Assembly (NCBI RefSeq): GCF_947077765.1
Contig: NZ_CAMTTF010000002.1
Span: 124,001-188,000, forward strand
Length of the DNA: 64,000 nucleotides
From: Salinibacter grassmerensis
Lineage (GTDB): Bacteria; Bacteroidota; Rhodothermia; Rhodothermales; Salinibacteraceae
Direction: 5' to 3'
This document shows, in pieces, positions 36,022 through 44,246 of this stretch (positions are counted from its first letter, which is position 1; each line of letters starts with the position of its first letter). Position numbers and translations under genes: made by a program. The notes below the pieces were generated by a model. It had not been told where the DNA came from. It worked only from the letters and a program-made list of their open reading frames with translations, and did not search any database.

Positions 36022-37503
36022 GTGAGTGACTCCTATCATGATCGCCTTGCCTCGTCGTCCGGCGAGGCGCCCTCCCGCCGCGACTTTCTGAAGACCGGGG
36101 CCCTCGGGGCGCTCGCCCTCGGCACCGGCGGCATGGCCGGTACGGCCCACGGGCAGCCCCGCACCGATGTCTCGAACGTTGAGGCCCCGGGCGACGCCAA
36201 GAACGTCATCTTTCTGGTGAGCGACGGCATGAGTGCCGGCACGCTCACGATGGCGGATCTGCACCTCCGGCGGCACGAAGGGCGGCGGTCGCACTGGCTC
36301 CGTCTCTACGAGGAAGGCCGCGTGCAGCACGGCCTCATGGACATGGCCGCCGCCAACTCGGTGGTCACCGGGTCCGCGGCGGGGGCCTCGTCGTGGGGCT
36401 CGGGCCACCGCGTGTTCAACGAGACGCTCAACATGAGTCAGGACGGGGAGAAGTACCGGACAATCCTCGAGATCTTCCGCGACGCCGGCCGGGGCACGGG
36501 CCTCGTCACCACCACCCGCATCACCCACGCCACCCCGGCGGGCTTCGGCATCAACATGCCCGAACGGTGGAGCGAAGACAAGATTGCGGAGCAGTACCTG
36601 GAGCGCGAGTACGACGTGCTTATGGGAGGCGGGGCCCGCCACTTCGATCCCGACCACCGCGGCGATGGGACGGACGTCCACCAGGGCTTCGAGGACAAGG
36701 GCTACACGGTGGCCCAGTCGAAGCAGGCCCTGAGCGACTGGGGCCACGAGGGGGCTTTCCTGGGCACGTTCTACGACACCCACCTCCCCTACGTCCTCGA
36801 TCACCAGAACATCCCGTCGCACCAGCAGCAGGTGCCGCGCCTGCCCGAGATGACCGACGCGGCCCTCCAGCGCCTCGACCAGAACGACGACGGGTTCCTC
36901 CTCCAGATTGAGGGGGGACGCGTCGACCACGCGGCGCACGAGGACGACACCGGTGGTCTCATCTACGACCAGATCGAGTTTGACCACGCCATTGGGCGTG
37001 TGCTCGAGTTTGCCGAGGGGCGCGACGACACCCTCGTCATCATTACTACCGATCACGGGAACGCGAACCCGGGCGTCAACGCCGCTGGCGACCGCTATGG
37101 CCAGTCGAACCCGATGTTTGACCGGGTCGCGGACTTCCAGTACACCAACAGCTGGATCCTCTCGGAGCTCGATGCGAACAGCACCTACCGGCAGATTCAA
37201 GACCGGGTGGAGGAGGCGTGGCAGTTCCCCATTCGGCGCGACGAGGCGGAGCTCCTTCAGGACGCGCTGCGGGGCGAGTACCAGGCCGCCTACCGCGAAA
37301 AGAGCGATCCCGACCTGCTACTCGGGGCCATCCAGGCCAACTACACGTCTGTCAGCTGGCTGGGGGGCGATCATACGTCCGACTACGTGGAGCTGGCCGC
37401 CCTGGGCCCGGGCAGCGAAGTGATTGGCTCTTTCACCCGCAACACGGACCTGTTCGACCTAATGGTGGAGTCCGCCGGGGTGCGAGAGTACGCGAGCGGG
37501 TGA
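36022..37503 (+). CDS. Tat-exported alkaline phosphatase (PhoA family)
   Basis: 493 aa from a GTG at 36022. A longer frame lacks a leader, whereas here a twin-arginine signal (SRRDFLKTG, Arg19-Arg20, followed by GALGALALGTGG) sits near the N-terminus. The enzyme hydrolyses phosphate monoesters outside the cytoplasmic membrane. Metal-site segments include VIFLVSDGMS, a nucleophile loop with Ser118 (VVTGSAAGAS), THATPAGFG, LQIEGGRVDHAAH, FDHAIG, ITTDHGNANPG and WLGGDHTSD near the C-terminus. The Asp that precedes the nucleophile Ser in E. coli PhoA is replaced by Gly117. It probably supports phosphate scavenging; no Pho-box was searched with confidence. Confidence 0.9.
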   Translation: MSDSYHDRLASSSGEAPSRRDFLKTGALGALALGTGGMAGTAHGQPRTDVSNVEAPGDAKNVIFLVSDGMSAGTLTMADLHLRRHEGRRSHWLRLYEEGRVQHGLMDMAAANSVVTGSAAGASSWGSGHRVFNETLNMSQDGEKYRTILEIFRDAGRGTGLVTTTRITHATPAGFGINMPERWSEDKIAEQYLEREYDVLMGGGARHFDPDHRGDGTDVHQGFEDKGYTVAQSKQALSDWGHEGAFLGTFYDTHLPYVLDHQNIPSHQQQVPRLPEMTDAALQRLDQNDDGFLLQIEGGRVDHAAHEDDTGGLIYDQIEFDHAIGRVLEFAEGRDDTLVIITTDHGNANPGVNAAGDRYGQSNPMFDRVADFQYTNSWILSELDANSTYRQIQDRVEEAWQFPIRRDEAELLQDALRGEYQAAYREKSDPDLLLGAIQANYTSVSWLGGDHTSDYVELAALGPGSEVIGSFTRNTDLFDLMVESAGVREYASG

Positions 37504-37706
37504 GCACGGAAGCGGCGGAAAAAGGCGACTCCGTGAATATGGCGCGCGGGCGCTCCTTAAAGGGAACTGCAGGTCGGCTAGCAGGTGTAGGTCTCACATT
37601 CAATACGCGTCACCACATAGTGTGGCTCTGCCGAGACGGAATTCCCCTCGCTGCCGGGTCGTCACCCAGAGGTGAGGCATTCCAAATACACATTAGGTAT
37701 ACCTAC

Positions 37707-37934
37707 ATGGAAAAGGGCAAGCTCAAGTTTTTCGATACCTCCCGCGGATTCGGCTTCATCGAGCCCCTCGACGGGAGCGAGGACGTTTTCCTCCACGCAA
37801 ATAACATCTCGGGCATGACCTCCGGAGAAGACCTCCGAGAGGGACAGACCATTGAGTACGAGACGGAGCAGACGGAGAAGGGCCTCAGCGCCCTTAACGC
37901 TGCCCCGGCCGACGAGACCAGTGGTGCGCTTTAA
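37707..37934 (+). CDS. Cold-shock domain protein (CspA family)
   Basis: 75 aa from the ATG at 37707. A single cold-shock domain with RNP1 (RGFGFIEP) and RNP2 (DVFLHANNI) motifs binds single-stranded RNA/DNA as an RNA chaperone. More acidic than mesophile homologues. It is preceded by a 203-base untranslated stretch that is AT-richer than its surroundings (37504-37706) and could be a long cold-responsive leader. A hairpin terminator lies downstream at 37993-38020. Confidence 0.95.
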   Translation: MEKGKLKFFDTSRGFGFIEPLDGSEDVFLHANNISGMTSGEDLREGQTIEYETEQTEKGLSALNAAPADETSGAL

Positions 37935-37992
37935 CGGCGCCCGAGGCGTCTCGACGATTTGAGACGTACTGCCATTTGGTAGCAGAAGTAGA

Positions 37993-38020
37993 GGCTCGCT
38001 CCGACCTGGAGCGGGCCTTT
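37993..38020 (+). terminator. Terminator downstream of the cold-shock gene
   Basis: 10-bp stem GGCTCGCTCC/GGAGCGGGCC (one G-T pair), 5-base loop GACCT, followed by TTTGCTGTTT. Lies 59 bases after the csp stop codon. Confidence 0.7.
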
Positions 38021-38124
38021 GCTGTTTGGGGGCACGCCGTCGCGTCCAGTCGGGGGAACGTTGATGCCGACGAGGTCCGTTCCGTAGCGTGCACGTCCCA
38101 TTCTGCCCGTTGGTCTCTGCCCCT

Positions 38125-39546
38125 ATGCCTCCAGTCCGCTTCCGCCCAGTTGTCACCGTTCTCTGTATTCTCTTGGCGGGCGGCGTCGGGTTGGACACCG
38201 CCCGATCCCAGCCCACGACCGTCCTCCGTGGCGGGCAGCTGTTCGACGCCACGGACACGACCCTCACGGACAATCCGGGAATCATCGTGCGGGCCGGCAA
38301 AATCGTGGACCGGGGCGCGACGTCCCTCGACACGACCGGGGCCCGGGTCGTACGGCTCGATCCCGGCCACGTCATCCTGCCGGGACTCGTCGACCTGCAC
38401 GCGCACTACGCGGTTGACTTCTTCGGTGTGGGGCGCGTGGAGGAGACGGAGGGCTACCCGCTGCTATACCTTGCCAACGGGGCCACCACCACGTTTACCG
38501 CGGGGGAGATGCAACCCGAAAAGATGCGCCGCGTCCGCCAGGCCATCGGTCGGGGCGACCGCATCGGGCCGCGCATGCTCACGTCCGGCCCCTACTTCGG
38601 CAAGGCGCGCCCCGGATGGGACACGACCCGCACGCCCGCCAGCATCCGCCGGGAGGTGGACCGGTGGGCGGCCCGTGGGGTGGGGCACTTCAAGGCAAAG
38701 CGGCTACAGGGAGAGCTTCTCCGCGCCCTCATCGATCAGGCGCACCGGCACGGCGCCACCGTCACCGGCCACCTCGGGTCCGGCTACGGCCCGAGCGTAA
38801 ACCCCCGGACCGCCATCGACATGGGCATCGACCGCATCGAGCACTTTCTGGGCGGTGCCCAGCTGCCCGACACCGTGGGGGCGTACGACTCCCTGCCCAC
38901 CGCCACGCCCGACGAGCCGGCCTTCGCCCGAATCGCGCAGCACTTTCAAGAGCACAACGTCCACTTCGACGCCACCATTTCGGCGTACGGCTACTACGGC
39001 ACGCGCGAGTCCGACGTCTATGGCGACTGGCCGGACGCCCAGCAGTACTTCACGCCGTATCTCCGGTCCGTCCTCGACGAGCAGGACTACCAGGAGCCTG
39101 TCCCGCGCTTCCAGCGGATTTTTGAGCTGAAGCTCGACCGAATCAAGGCGTTTTACGAGGCGGGGGGCGGAGACCTCATCACGCTGGGCACCGACCACCC
39201 GAGCTGGGGGGAGTACCTGGCGCCCTTTGGCGTGCACCGGGAGCTGCAGGCCCTTGTGCGGGCGGGCATCCCGGAGGCAGTGGCGCTCCGCATCGCCACC
39301 ATCAACGGCGCCCGCGCCATGGGGCAGGGCGACCGGCTCGGCACAATTGAGGTCGGCAAGTGGGCGGACCTGTTCGTCGTGCGGGGCAACCCGCTGGAGG
39401 ACATCCGGAATGCCCGAAATGTCGAGTGGGTGATGGCGCGTGGCGACTTGCACCGGGCGTCGGCCCTCCGCGAGACGGCCCGCGGTACAGTGGGGCCGGA
39501 TGATGCGGCGGAGGCGGAGGCCTTCCGGCCGAATCGGGGACAGTAA
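38125..39546 (+). CDS. Exported amidohydrolase family protein
   Basis: 473 aa from the ATG at 38125, which gives the signal peptide PVVTVLCILLAGGVGLDTARSQ; the upstream open frame lacks one. Amidohydrolase superfamily, imidazolonepropionase/prolidase-like branch: VILPGLVDLHAHYAV contains the HxH metal pair, a Lys in the VGHFKAKRL segment may be carboxylated, further ligands are in TVTGHLGS and RIEHFLGG, and the final Asp is in TLGTDHPSWG. The C-terminal DLFVVRGNPLEDI closes the small beta domain. Related exported enzymes act on dipeptides or cyclic amides; the substrate is unknown. It converges with the DUF3108-like gene. Confidence 0.88.
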   Translation: MPPVRFRPVVTVLCILLAGGVGLDTARSQPTTVLRGGQLFDATDTTLTDNPGIIVRAGKIVDRGATSLDTTGARVVRLDPGHVILPGLVDLHAHYAVDFFGVGRVEETEGYPLLYLANGATTTFTAGEMQPEKMRRVRQAIGRGDRIGPRMLTSGPYFGKARPGWDTTRTPASIRREVDRWAARGVGHFKAKRLQGELLRALIDQAHRHGATVTGHLGSGYGPSVNPRTAIDMGIDRIEHFLGGAQLPDTVGAYDSLPTATPDEPAFARIAQHFQEHNVHFDATISAYGYYGTRESDVYGDWPDAQQYFTPYLRSVLDEQDYQEPVPRFQRIFELKLDRIKAFYEAGGGDLITLGTDHPSWGEYLAPFGVHRELQALVRAGIPEAVALRIATINGARAMGQGDRLGTIEVGKWADLFVVRGNPLEDIRNARNVEWVMARGDLHRASALRETARGTVGPDDAAEAEAFRPNRGQ

Positions 39547-39587
39547 GTCAGCAGGATCACGCTGCCGGGCTTGCCCCAGAGACCACG

Positions 39588-40409
39588 CTATTGTGCATCC
39601 GTCGACGCTTTTAACTCCATCGACGACAGGGTTTGACTGATCGTGCGGGTGCCCCGTCCCGCGGACACCTCCGTCTGCCACTTCACGTAGTAGCGAGGTG
39701 CCTCCTTGCGCAGGTGAACGGTGCCGGTGATCTGGCCCTCGCCGACGTTCAGGTCGACCACGTAGGTTTCAAACGACCCGGCGGGCGTTTCGACTGTCTC
39801 TGTGCCGGTCACTTCAAACTCGGCTCGTTTTACCGACTGGTCTTGAGGGGAAAAGACCCGAAGGGCCGCCCGGAAGTCCGGCCCCAGCGGCATCGCGCCG
39901 AAGGCAACGACGTCGTGAACGCCTCCCGCAAGGGTTGAGCCGTTCAGGCTCTTGCTAACCGGCCTCGACTGGCCCCGTCTCTTCATGGTGCCGGATACCT
40001 CCATCCCGCCGGCTGCGGACGGGCCGGTGTAGGTGAGGTCCATTTCAACTCGCCCGCGGAGGTGCCGCGAGATGGGAAGCAGCGACGAGCGATCCACGAT
40101 CAGGGAGTCGGTACGGATCCCCCCAGGCGTCTCAATTTTGTTCACGAGTGTCCAGGTGTTGGCCCCGCCGGTGGAGGTCCGGGCATAGGTCTGCGTCGAG
40201 GAGAGGTCCCGGGACCGGCCGCCCATTTTCATCGTGGCGTCGTAGGAGAGCGTTGCGGGCGCCAGTCTCGTGCCGTCAATTTCCTCAAATCCGCTCGTGT
40301 CGCTCGACGGCCCGTCCGGCTCTTGGGCCGCCGTTGGGGCGGCCGTCGCCGCGGAAAAGAGAACCACGGAGAAGAGTGTGAGAATACATCGGGGAAGCAG
40401 TTGGCTCAT
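39588..40409 (-). CDS. Exported DUF3108-like protein
   Basis: 273 aa. Signal peptide CILTLFSVVLFSAATAAPTAAQ. The mature chain has the pattern of DUF3108-like periplasmic beta proteins: ATLSYDATMKMGG, NTWTLVNKIETPGG, TDSLIVDRSSLLPISRHLRG, MDLTYTG, VVAFGAMPLGPDFRAALRVF, EFEVTGTETVETPAGSFETYVVDL and LRKEAPRYYVKWQTEV. Function unknown. Its 154-base upstream gap separates it from the thioredoxin-like gene on the same strand. Confidence 0.72.
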   Translation of the reverse strand: MSQLLPRCILTLFSVVLFSAATAAPTAAQEPDGPSSDTSGFEEIDGTRLAPATLSYDATMKMGGRSRDLSSTQTYARTSTGGANTWTLVNKIETPGGIRTDSLIVDRSSLLPISRHLRGRVEMDLTYTGPSAAGGMEVSGTMKRRGQSRPVSKSLNGSTLAGGVHDVVAFGAMPLGPDFRAALRVFSPQDQSVKRAEFEVTGTETVETPAGSFETYVVDLNVGEGQITGTVHLRKEAPRYYVKWQTEVSAGRGTRTISQTLSSMELKASTDAQ

Positions 40410-40563
40410 GGCGAGTTGGGGATAAGGGTGAAACGAGTGACGGGCGTTTGGCGAGGCTACCGACGCAGAAACGGGTGAGAGAGACCTCCGAGGACACTAC
40501 GAGCATATGTTATCGTCACATCTTTCTCGGGAACGCCTTTAGGGTCTTCCGAAAGAGTGGCCT

Positions 40564-41616
40564 TTACAGGGATGGGCTAGACCCCTGTGCATGGGGGGCT
40601 CCTGAACCGGTGTCTTCCAGAGGGGCTTCTTCCGGGTTGGGTTCTTGGGGGAGCACCTCCGAGACTGCCTGGGCCATTTCCTTCCCGCTTCCGACCCCCC
40701 GATGAACGCGCAGAATCTGCCCGTCGGGACCGACCAAGATGGTTGCCGGGAGCCCCCTGATGTCAAACCGGCCCCGTATCTTCTCCTGCAGGTTGCTTCC
40801 CTTTGGCACAAAGGCGTGGCTCCAGGGCATGTCCCACTTGTGGGCCCGGAATCGCTTTACGGCCTCCCGGGTGTCCCGCATCGCGACGCTGAGGATGGTG
40901 AAGTCCTCCCCGCCGTACTCGCGGTAGACCTCGTGGAGGTGCGGCATTGCTCGGATGCAGGGCCCGCACCATGTGCCCCAGACGTCAATCAGGAAGACTT
41001 GGCCCTCGAAGTCGCTCTTCGTATAGGTGTCCGTCGAGTCTGAGAGCTTCGGAATCTCAAATCCTGGAAGCGGCTTGCCGGCCTGGACTTGACTGCCGGG
41101 GGCAAAAAGGCGCCGGGCCTGTTTGGCGTAACGGGACCCCCCGTGTTCGCTGGTGAGACGCTCGTAGAATTGCTCCTGGCCCCGATCCCGCTCGGCGGAG
41201 GAGGCGACCTGAAGCCCCCCGAAGAGAAACTCCGCCCGCACCGCCGGGTCCGGGTGCCGGGTCCCTGCCTCTCGGAGAAACGTCAGCACCGAGTCGGACC
41301 AGGCGCGGGGGTAGGCCACGCGGGCAATCTGAAAGACGGTCTTGGCCGCCACGAAGCGTTGGGTGGAGTCCTGGAGCCGCGTCCAGCGGTGAGAGGTCGG
41401 TCCGAGATCCGCCCGAAGAAGCTGCCGTGCCGCCGCCGAATCGCTAGGGGCGAGTACAGTTTCGGCCACCCGAACCGTATCCTGGGGCTGAGCGAAAGCC
41501 GCGTGCGGACCTGCCGCCAGAAGCGCCAGGCCGACGGCCAGAAGCAGGGAGAGACGTATCGTGGAGACGAGGGCACCTGCGTGAAGAGCATCTGTGCCCG
41601 ACCCGAAAAAACGCAT
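40564..41616 (-). CDS. Exported TlpA/ResA-like thioredoxin family protein
   Basis: 350 aa from the ATG at 41616 (MRFFGSGTD). A membrane or signal segment (LSLLLAVGLALLAAGPHAAFAQ) is followed by a helical region of about 160 residues with no recognised domain. A TlpA/ResA-type thioredoxin fold starts near 190: QAGKPLPGFEIPKL, VFLIDVWGTWCGPCIRAMP with the redox CGPC, ILSVAMRDTREAVKRFR, and RFDIRGLPATILVGPDG with the cis-Pro. Probably a periplasmic disulfide reductase for cytochrome c maturation or thiol repair. The N-terminal helical part resembles extra domains of Bacteroidota TlpA proteins. Confidence 0.88.
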   Translation of the reverse strand: MRFFGSGTDALHAGALVSTIRLSLLLAVGLALLAAGPHAAFAQPQDTVRVAETVLAPSDSAAARQLLRADLGPTSHRWTRLQDSTQRFVAAKTVFQIARVAYPRAWSDSVLTFLREAGTRHPDPAVRAEFLFGGLQVASSAERDRGQEQFYERLTSEHGGSRYAKQARRLFAPGSQVQAGKPLPGFEIPKLSDSTDTYTKSDFEGQVFLIDVWGTWCGPCIRAMPHLHEVYREYGGEDFTILSVAMRDTREAVKRFRAHKWDMPWSHAFVPKGSNLQEKIRGRFDIRGLPATILVGPDGQILRVHRGVGSGKEMAQAVSEVLPQEPNPEEAPLEDTGSGAPHAQGSSPSL

Positions 41617-41995
41617 GACAGGACCGGTCCATAAGTTCAAGAGAAGCTGCAGCTCAAGAGCGCCCACTGATCAGGTGCTCTTCGGAAGAATCCCCGTTGG
41701 AGCATTGGCTCAGATCGGCTGGTCGGCCTACGGATTCGGGTCCTGATACCAACTGGGCCCCCAGCGCGATGGGGCGCCAATGTCACGCGTTGAGTTGACA
41801 CACAGGGGTTTTTTCTTCGCGGTGAAGCCGTGCTGCTTCTCGTCGAGAATCTCGACCCTGGTGGCGTCGGACGTTTTGCCTACCAGGTCGAGTCGCACTT
41901 CGCACACGTGCAGGCCAACCCCGGTGACGGCGCGCCTGTCTCATCGAAGGCGGGATGGGGCGCAGGATGGGTACATCGACGAGCCCAATAGCAGA
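41617..41995. other. 379-base stretch without a supported gene
   Basis: A 74-codon frame on + (41780-42004) shows no domain or membrane feature and is likely chance. The stretch would contain the promoter of the minus-strand thioredoxin-like gene. No repeat or RNA structure was recognised. Confidence 0.4.
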
Positions 41996-42214
41996 CTAGA
42001 GTGAGTCGGACCACTGTGAGATCGTCTCACTGGCGGGCGGGCCCCCGTCGTCTTCGCTGGAGTCGGCTTCGGCGGCCCGGTCTCTTCGCTCTCGACCGTG
42101 TTGCGTCGTGCGTCTGCGTCCGACGGAATTGAGGGACGAGCTGCCCCGCAGGACAATGAAGACGACACCGATGGCCACGAGCAGGCCCGCAGCAATACCA
42201 AGTTCGGTCAACAT
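41996..42214 (-). CDS. Small single-pass membrane protein
   Basis: 72 aa from the ATG at 42214 (MLTELG). One N-terminal hydrophobic helix (GIAAGLLVAIGVVFIVL, about 5-22), a positively charged stretch (GRRRTTQHGRERRDR) expected on the cytoplasmic side, then an acidic Ser/Asp/Glu-rich tail. No family was recognised. The charge pattern and the signal-anchor design make a real protein plausible, but there is no independent support. Confidence 0.4.
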   Translation of the reverse strand: MLTELGIAAGLLVAIGVVFIVLRGSSSLNSVGRRRTTQHGRERRDRAAEADSSEDDGGPPASETISQWSDSL

Positions 42215-42679
42215 GGCCCCGGACAAAGTCGATTCTGGAGGCTCAGGGGTAACGGTACGCGCATTCTACAAAAGCAGGAACGCTCGCCGGGCGCTGAATG
42301 TGCCTTGGCGTGACTGTGCAGCCGCAGCGGTCCCCAGCACAGAGGGGGCCCGGGGTCACCCAGTGCACGACTCGGATCCGCAGCATTGGCACCACGAAGA
42401 AGGAACCACTGGCCCTGCACGCTCAAGACCGCGACCGTCGGCACGCGATTCCAAATCATGATGAGAGGGGCAGGCGTGTCCTTGTTGGGTTGGGAGGGAG
42501 GCCGCTACGCAGTTGAAAGCTGTTCAGACTCAATCTGCGCTGCCACGAACCGGCGGACACGCTGGCCCGGGGGGAGAACTGTTGGGGGAGAACTGTTGGT
42601 GTCCCGGAACCAACGCCGTTCGTGGCAAATGCTTTTTTCCACCCCCCAGACCCTCTATCGCTTCACCTATCGGTCCGTG
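42215..42679. other. 465-base stretch without a supported gene
   Basis: No recognisable coding sequence. It contains a 14-bp tandem duplication (42570-42597). A frame running from 42386 into the next gene is probably not translated from there, as the first 95 codons look random. Confidence 0.4.
42570..42597. repeat. Two tandem copies of a 14-bp unit
   Basis: GGGGGAGAACTGTT occurs twice head to tail, about 80 bases before the start of the small PH-like gene. Likely a slippage duplication. Confidence 0.7.
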
Positions 42680-42982
42680 ATGTCTGAGGCCACGCTTTCC
42701 TCCCCCCTCAGTCTGAGAGGACGCACCTCATGGTTTGGCGAAATTGAGCTCTACGACGAGAAAATCGTGATCTCGGGTTGGGCGTGGGGCGGCCCCTTCC
42801 GCGAAGAGATTCCAATTCGAAGCATCACTGCATTCGAGACGTGGTCCCATCGGAAGGGGACCAACTTCCGATTGCGAATCGAGGATCAGGCGTCGGTGCG
42901 GGGGAAGATAAAGAAGGGACTGGGCCTGTGGCAGACCAAGCTAGAAACCGACGAGCGAATACACTTCAAGCGGCGACGCTGA
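42680..42982 (+). CDS. Small PH-like (GRAM-type) protein
   Basis: 100 aa from the ATG at 42680 (MSEATLSSP); an ATG at 42629 would add 17 residues. A beta-rich pattern with LRGRTSWFGEIELYDEKIVISGW, REEIPIRSITAFETW, NFRLRIEDQ and GLWQTKLETDERIHF resembles the small PH-like domains of bacterial proteins. No membrane helix. Unknown function. Free-standing between two gene-poor segments. Confidence 0.6.
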   Translation: MSEATLSSPLSLRGRTSWFGEIELYDEKIVISGWAWGGPFREEIPIRSITAFETWSHRKGTNFRLRIEDQASVRGKIKKGLGLWQTKLETDERIHFKRRR

Positions 42983-43243
42983 CGACGCAGTCCCGCTCAT
43001 AAATTTCCTAAACGGGCGTCCGGTCGCCTGCGCTCCTCTACAGGATGGGGGCTTTCTACGGAAAGAGAAATGCGTCTCAGGCGAAAGCAACTGCACAGGC
43101 CCTGCCGAGGTTTTCGGTGTCGGCCCGCTGGGCACTTCTGCCCTCAGGATTCGTCAGTATGCAGTGGAGAGAGCTCACTCTCTTCGGCGTGCTTTCCACC
43201 ATACGCCCCTGTTGAGATTTGCGCCCAGGCGCGTCCCTTGCCA

Positions 43244-44041
43244 ATGCGGCTTCGCATCCTCAGTGACGTTCACATCCGGGATCACGGCCCGCCCGACCTG
43301 TGTCGCCGTGCCGCCCCACCCGCCGACGCCATTCTCATTGCGGGCGACACCCACCGGGGACCGGACGCCATTCGATGGATGCGGTCTGCATTTCCAGAGC
43401 GCCCGGTCGTGTGTGTGGCCGGAAACCACGAGCACTACGACGGCTGTCTCGACTCTACGCTTCACACGCTTCGACAGGCCACGGACGCCCCGTCCGCCGC
43501 GGCCGGTAGAGGAGCAGATCCGAACGGGGTGTATTTCCTCGAGCGGAACGAGATCGTCCTCGGGGACCTCCGGATCTTGGGGTGTACCTTCTGGACCGAC
43601 TTTGCCCTGTTTGAGGGCCAGCGGGCCCGTGCGATGCGTGCCTGCCGGGCCAATGTGGACGACTACCGGCGCATCCACCTGCTCCGTGCACGCCGTGCAC
43701 TCCGGCCTCGGGATACGGCGCGCACTCATCAGACGTCGGTCCGGTGGCTGCGAGACCGCTTCGGGGAAGCGCCTTCCGGCGTGTGCAAGACAGTCGTGCT
43801 CACCCACCACCCCCCGTCGCCCCGATCCGTGGATCCGCGGTACGCCGACAGCCTCACCAGTGCCGCTTTTGTGGCCCGTGAGGGGCCGCTCGTCGAAGCC
43901 TCCGGCGCAGCGCTCTGGGTCCACGGACACGTCCATGCCTCCTTTGACTATCGGCTCGGCGACACGCGGGTGCTGTCCAATCCGCAGGGGCACGGCGACG
44001 AGAATCCCGGCTTCCAGTCCGACTTGGTCGTCGAGGTGTAG
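43244..44041 (+). CDS. Calcineurin-like metallophosphoesterase
   Basis: 265 aa from the ATG at 43244 (MRLRILSDVH). The five metallophosphoesterase motifs appear in order: SDVHIRDHG (DxH), IAGDTHRG (GD-type), VAGNHEHYDG (GNHE), LTHHPPSP and HGHVHASFDY. A two-metal phosphoesterase of the calcineurin family; substrate class (nucleotide, phosphoprotein or phospholipid) cannot be inferred. No signal peptide. A 205-base gap separates it from the flavoprotein gene. Confidence 0.92.
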   Translation: MRLRILSDVHIRDHGPPDLCRRAAPPADAILIAGDTHRGPDAIRWMRSAFPERPVVCVAGNHEHYDGCLDSTLHTLRQATDAPSAAAGRGADPNGVYFLERNEIVLGDLRILGCTFWTDFALFEGQRARAMRACRANVDDYRRIHLLRARRALRPRDTARTHQTSVRWLRDRFGEAPSGVCKTVVLTHHPPSPRSVDPRYADSLTSAAFVAREGPLVEASGAALWVHGHVHASFDYRLGDTRVLSNPQGHGDENPGFQSDLVVEV

Positions 44042-44151
44042 GTCCCCGCGGGAATCTCCGGGGGGGAGGCGGAGACGGGAGTAGAACTGGGCAGCGCTCT
44101 GCCGTGCCACCGTTCCGGCAAATGATGTCACCACGGCTGTTACGTTCTTTC

Positions 44152-44183
44152 TATTCTTCATTTGTAGCAGAAAATGAAGAATA
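44152..44183. promoter_or_regulatory. 12-bp perfect inverted repeat, candidate operator
   Basis: Arms TATTCTTCATTT (44152-44163) and AAATGAAGAATA (44172-44183) around the 8-base spacer GTAGCAGA. AT-rich in a GC-rich genome, 63 bases ahead of the flavoprotein start. It could bind a dimeric repressor; as RNA it would also fold as a hairpin but has no T-run. Confidence 0.6.
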
Positions 44184-44246
44184 TCGGCACCCCCCTCGTC
44201 CGTTGTGGCAGTGTTAGTAAGCAAATGCACGACCAGAGCACGCCCT

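Noticed and set aside
34279-37200. A 973-codon minus-strand frame spanning fetA, fetB and phoA
   Set aside because: Three recognisable genes lie on the other strand over the same bases; the long frame is a composition effect.
41780-42004. A 74-codon + strand frame
   Set aside because: No feature, and it overlaps the small membrane-protein frame on the other strand, which is the better candidate.
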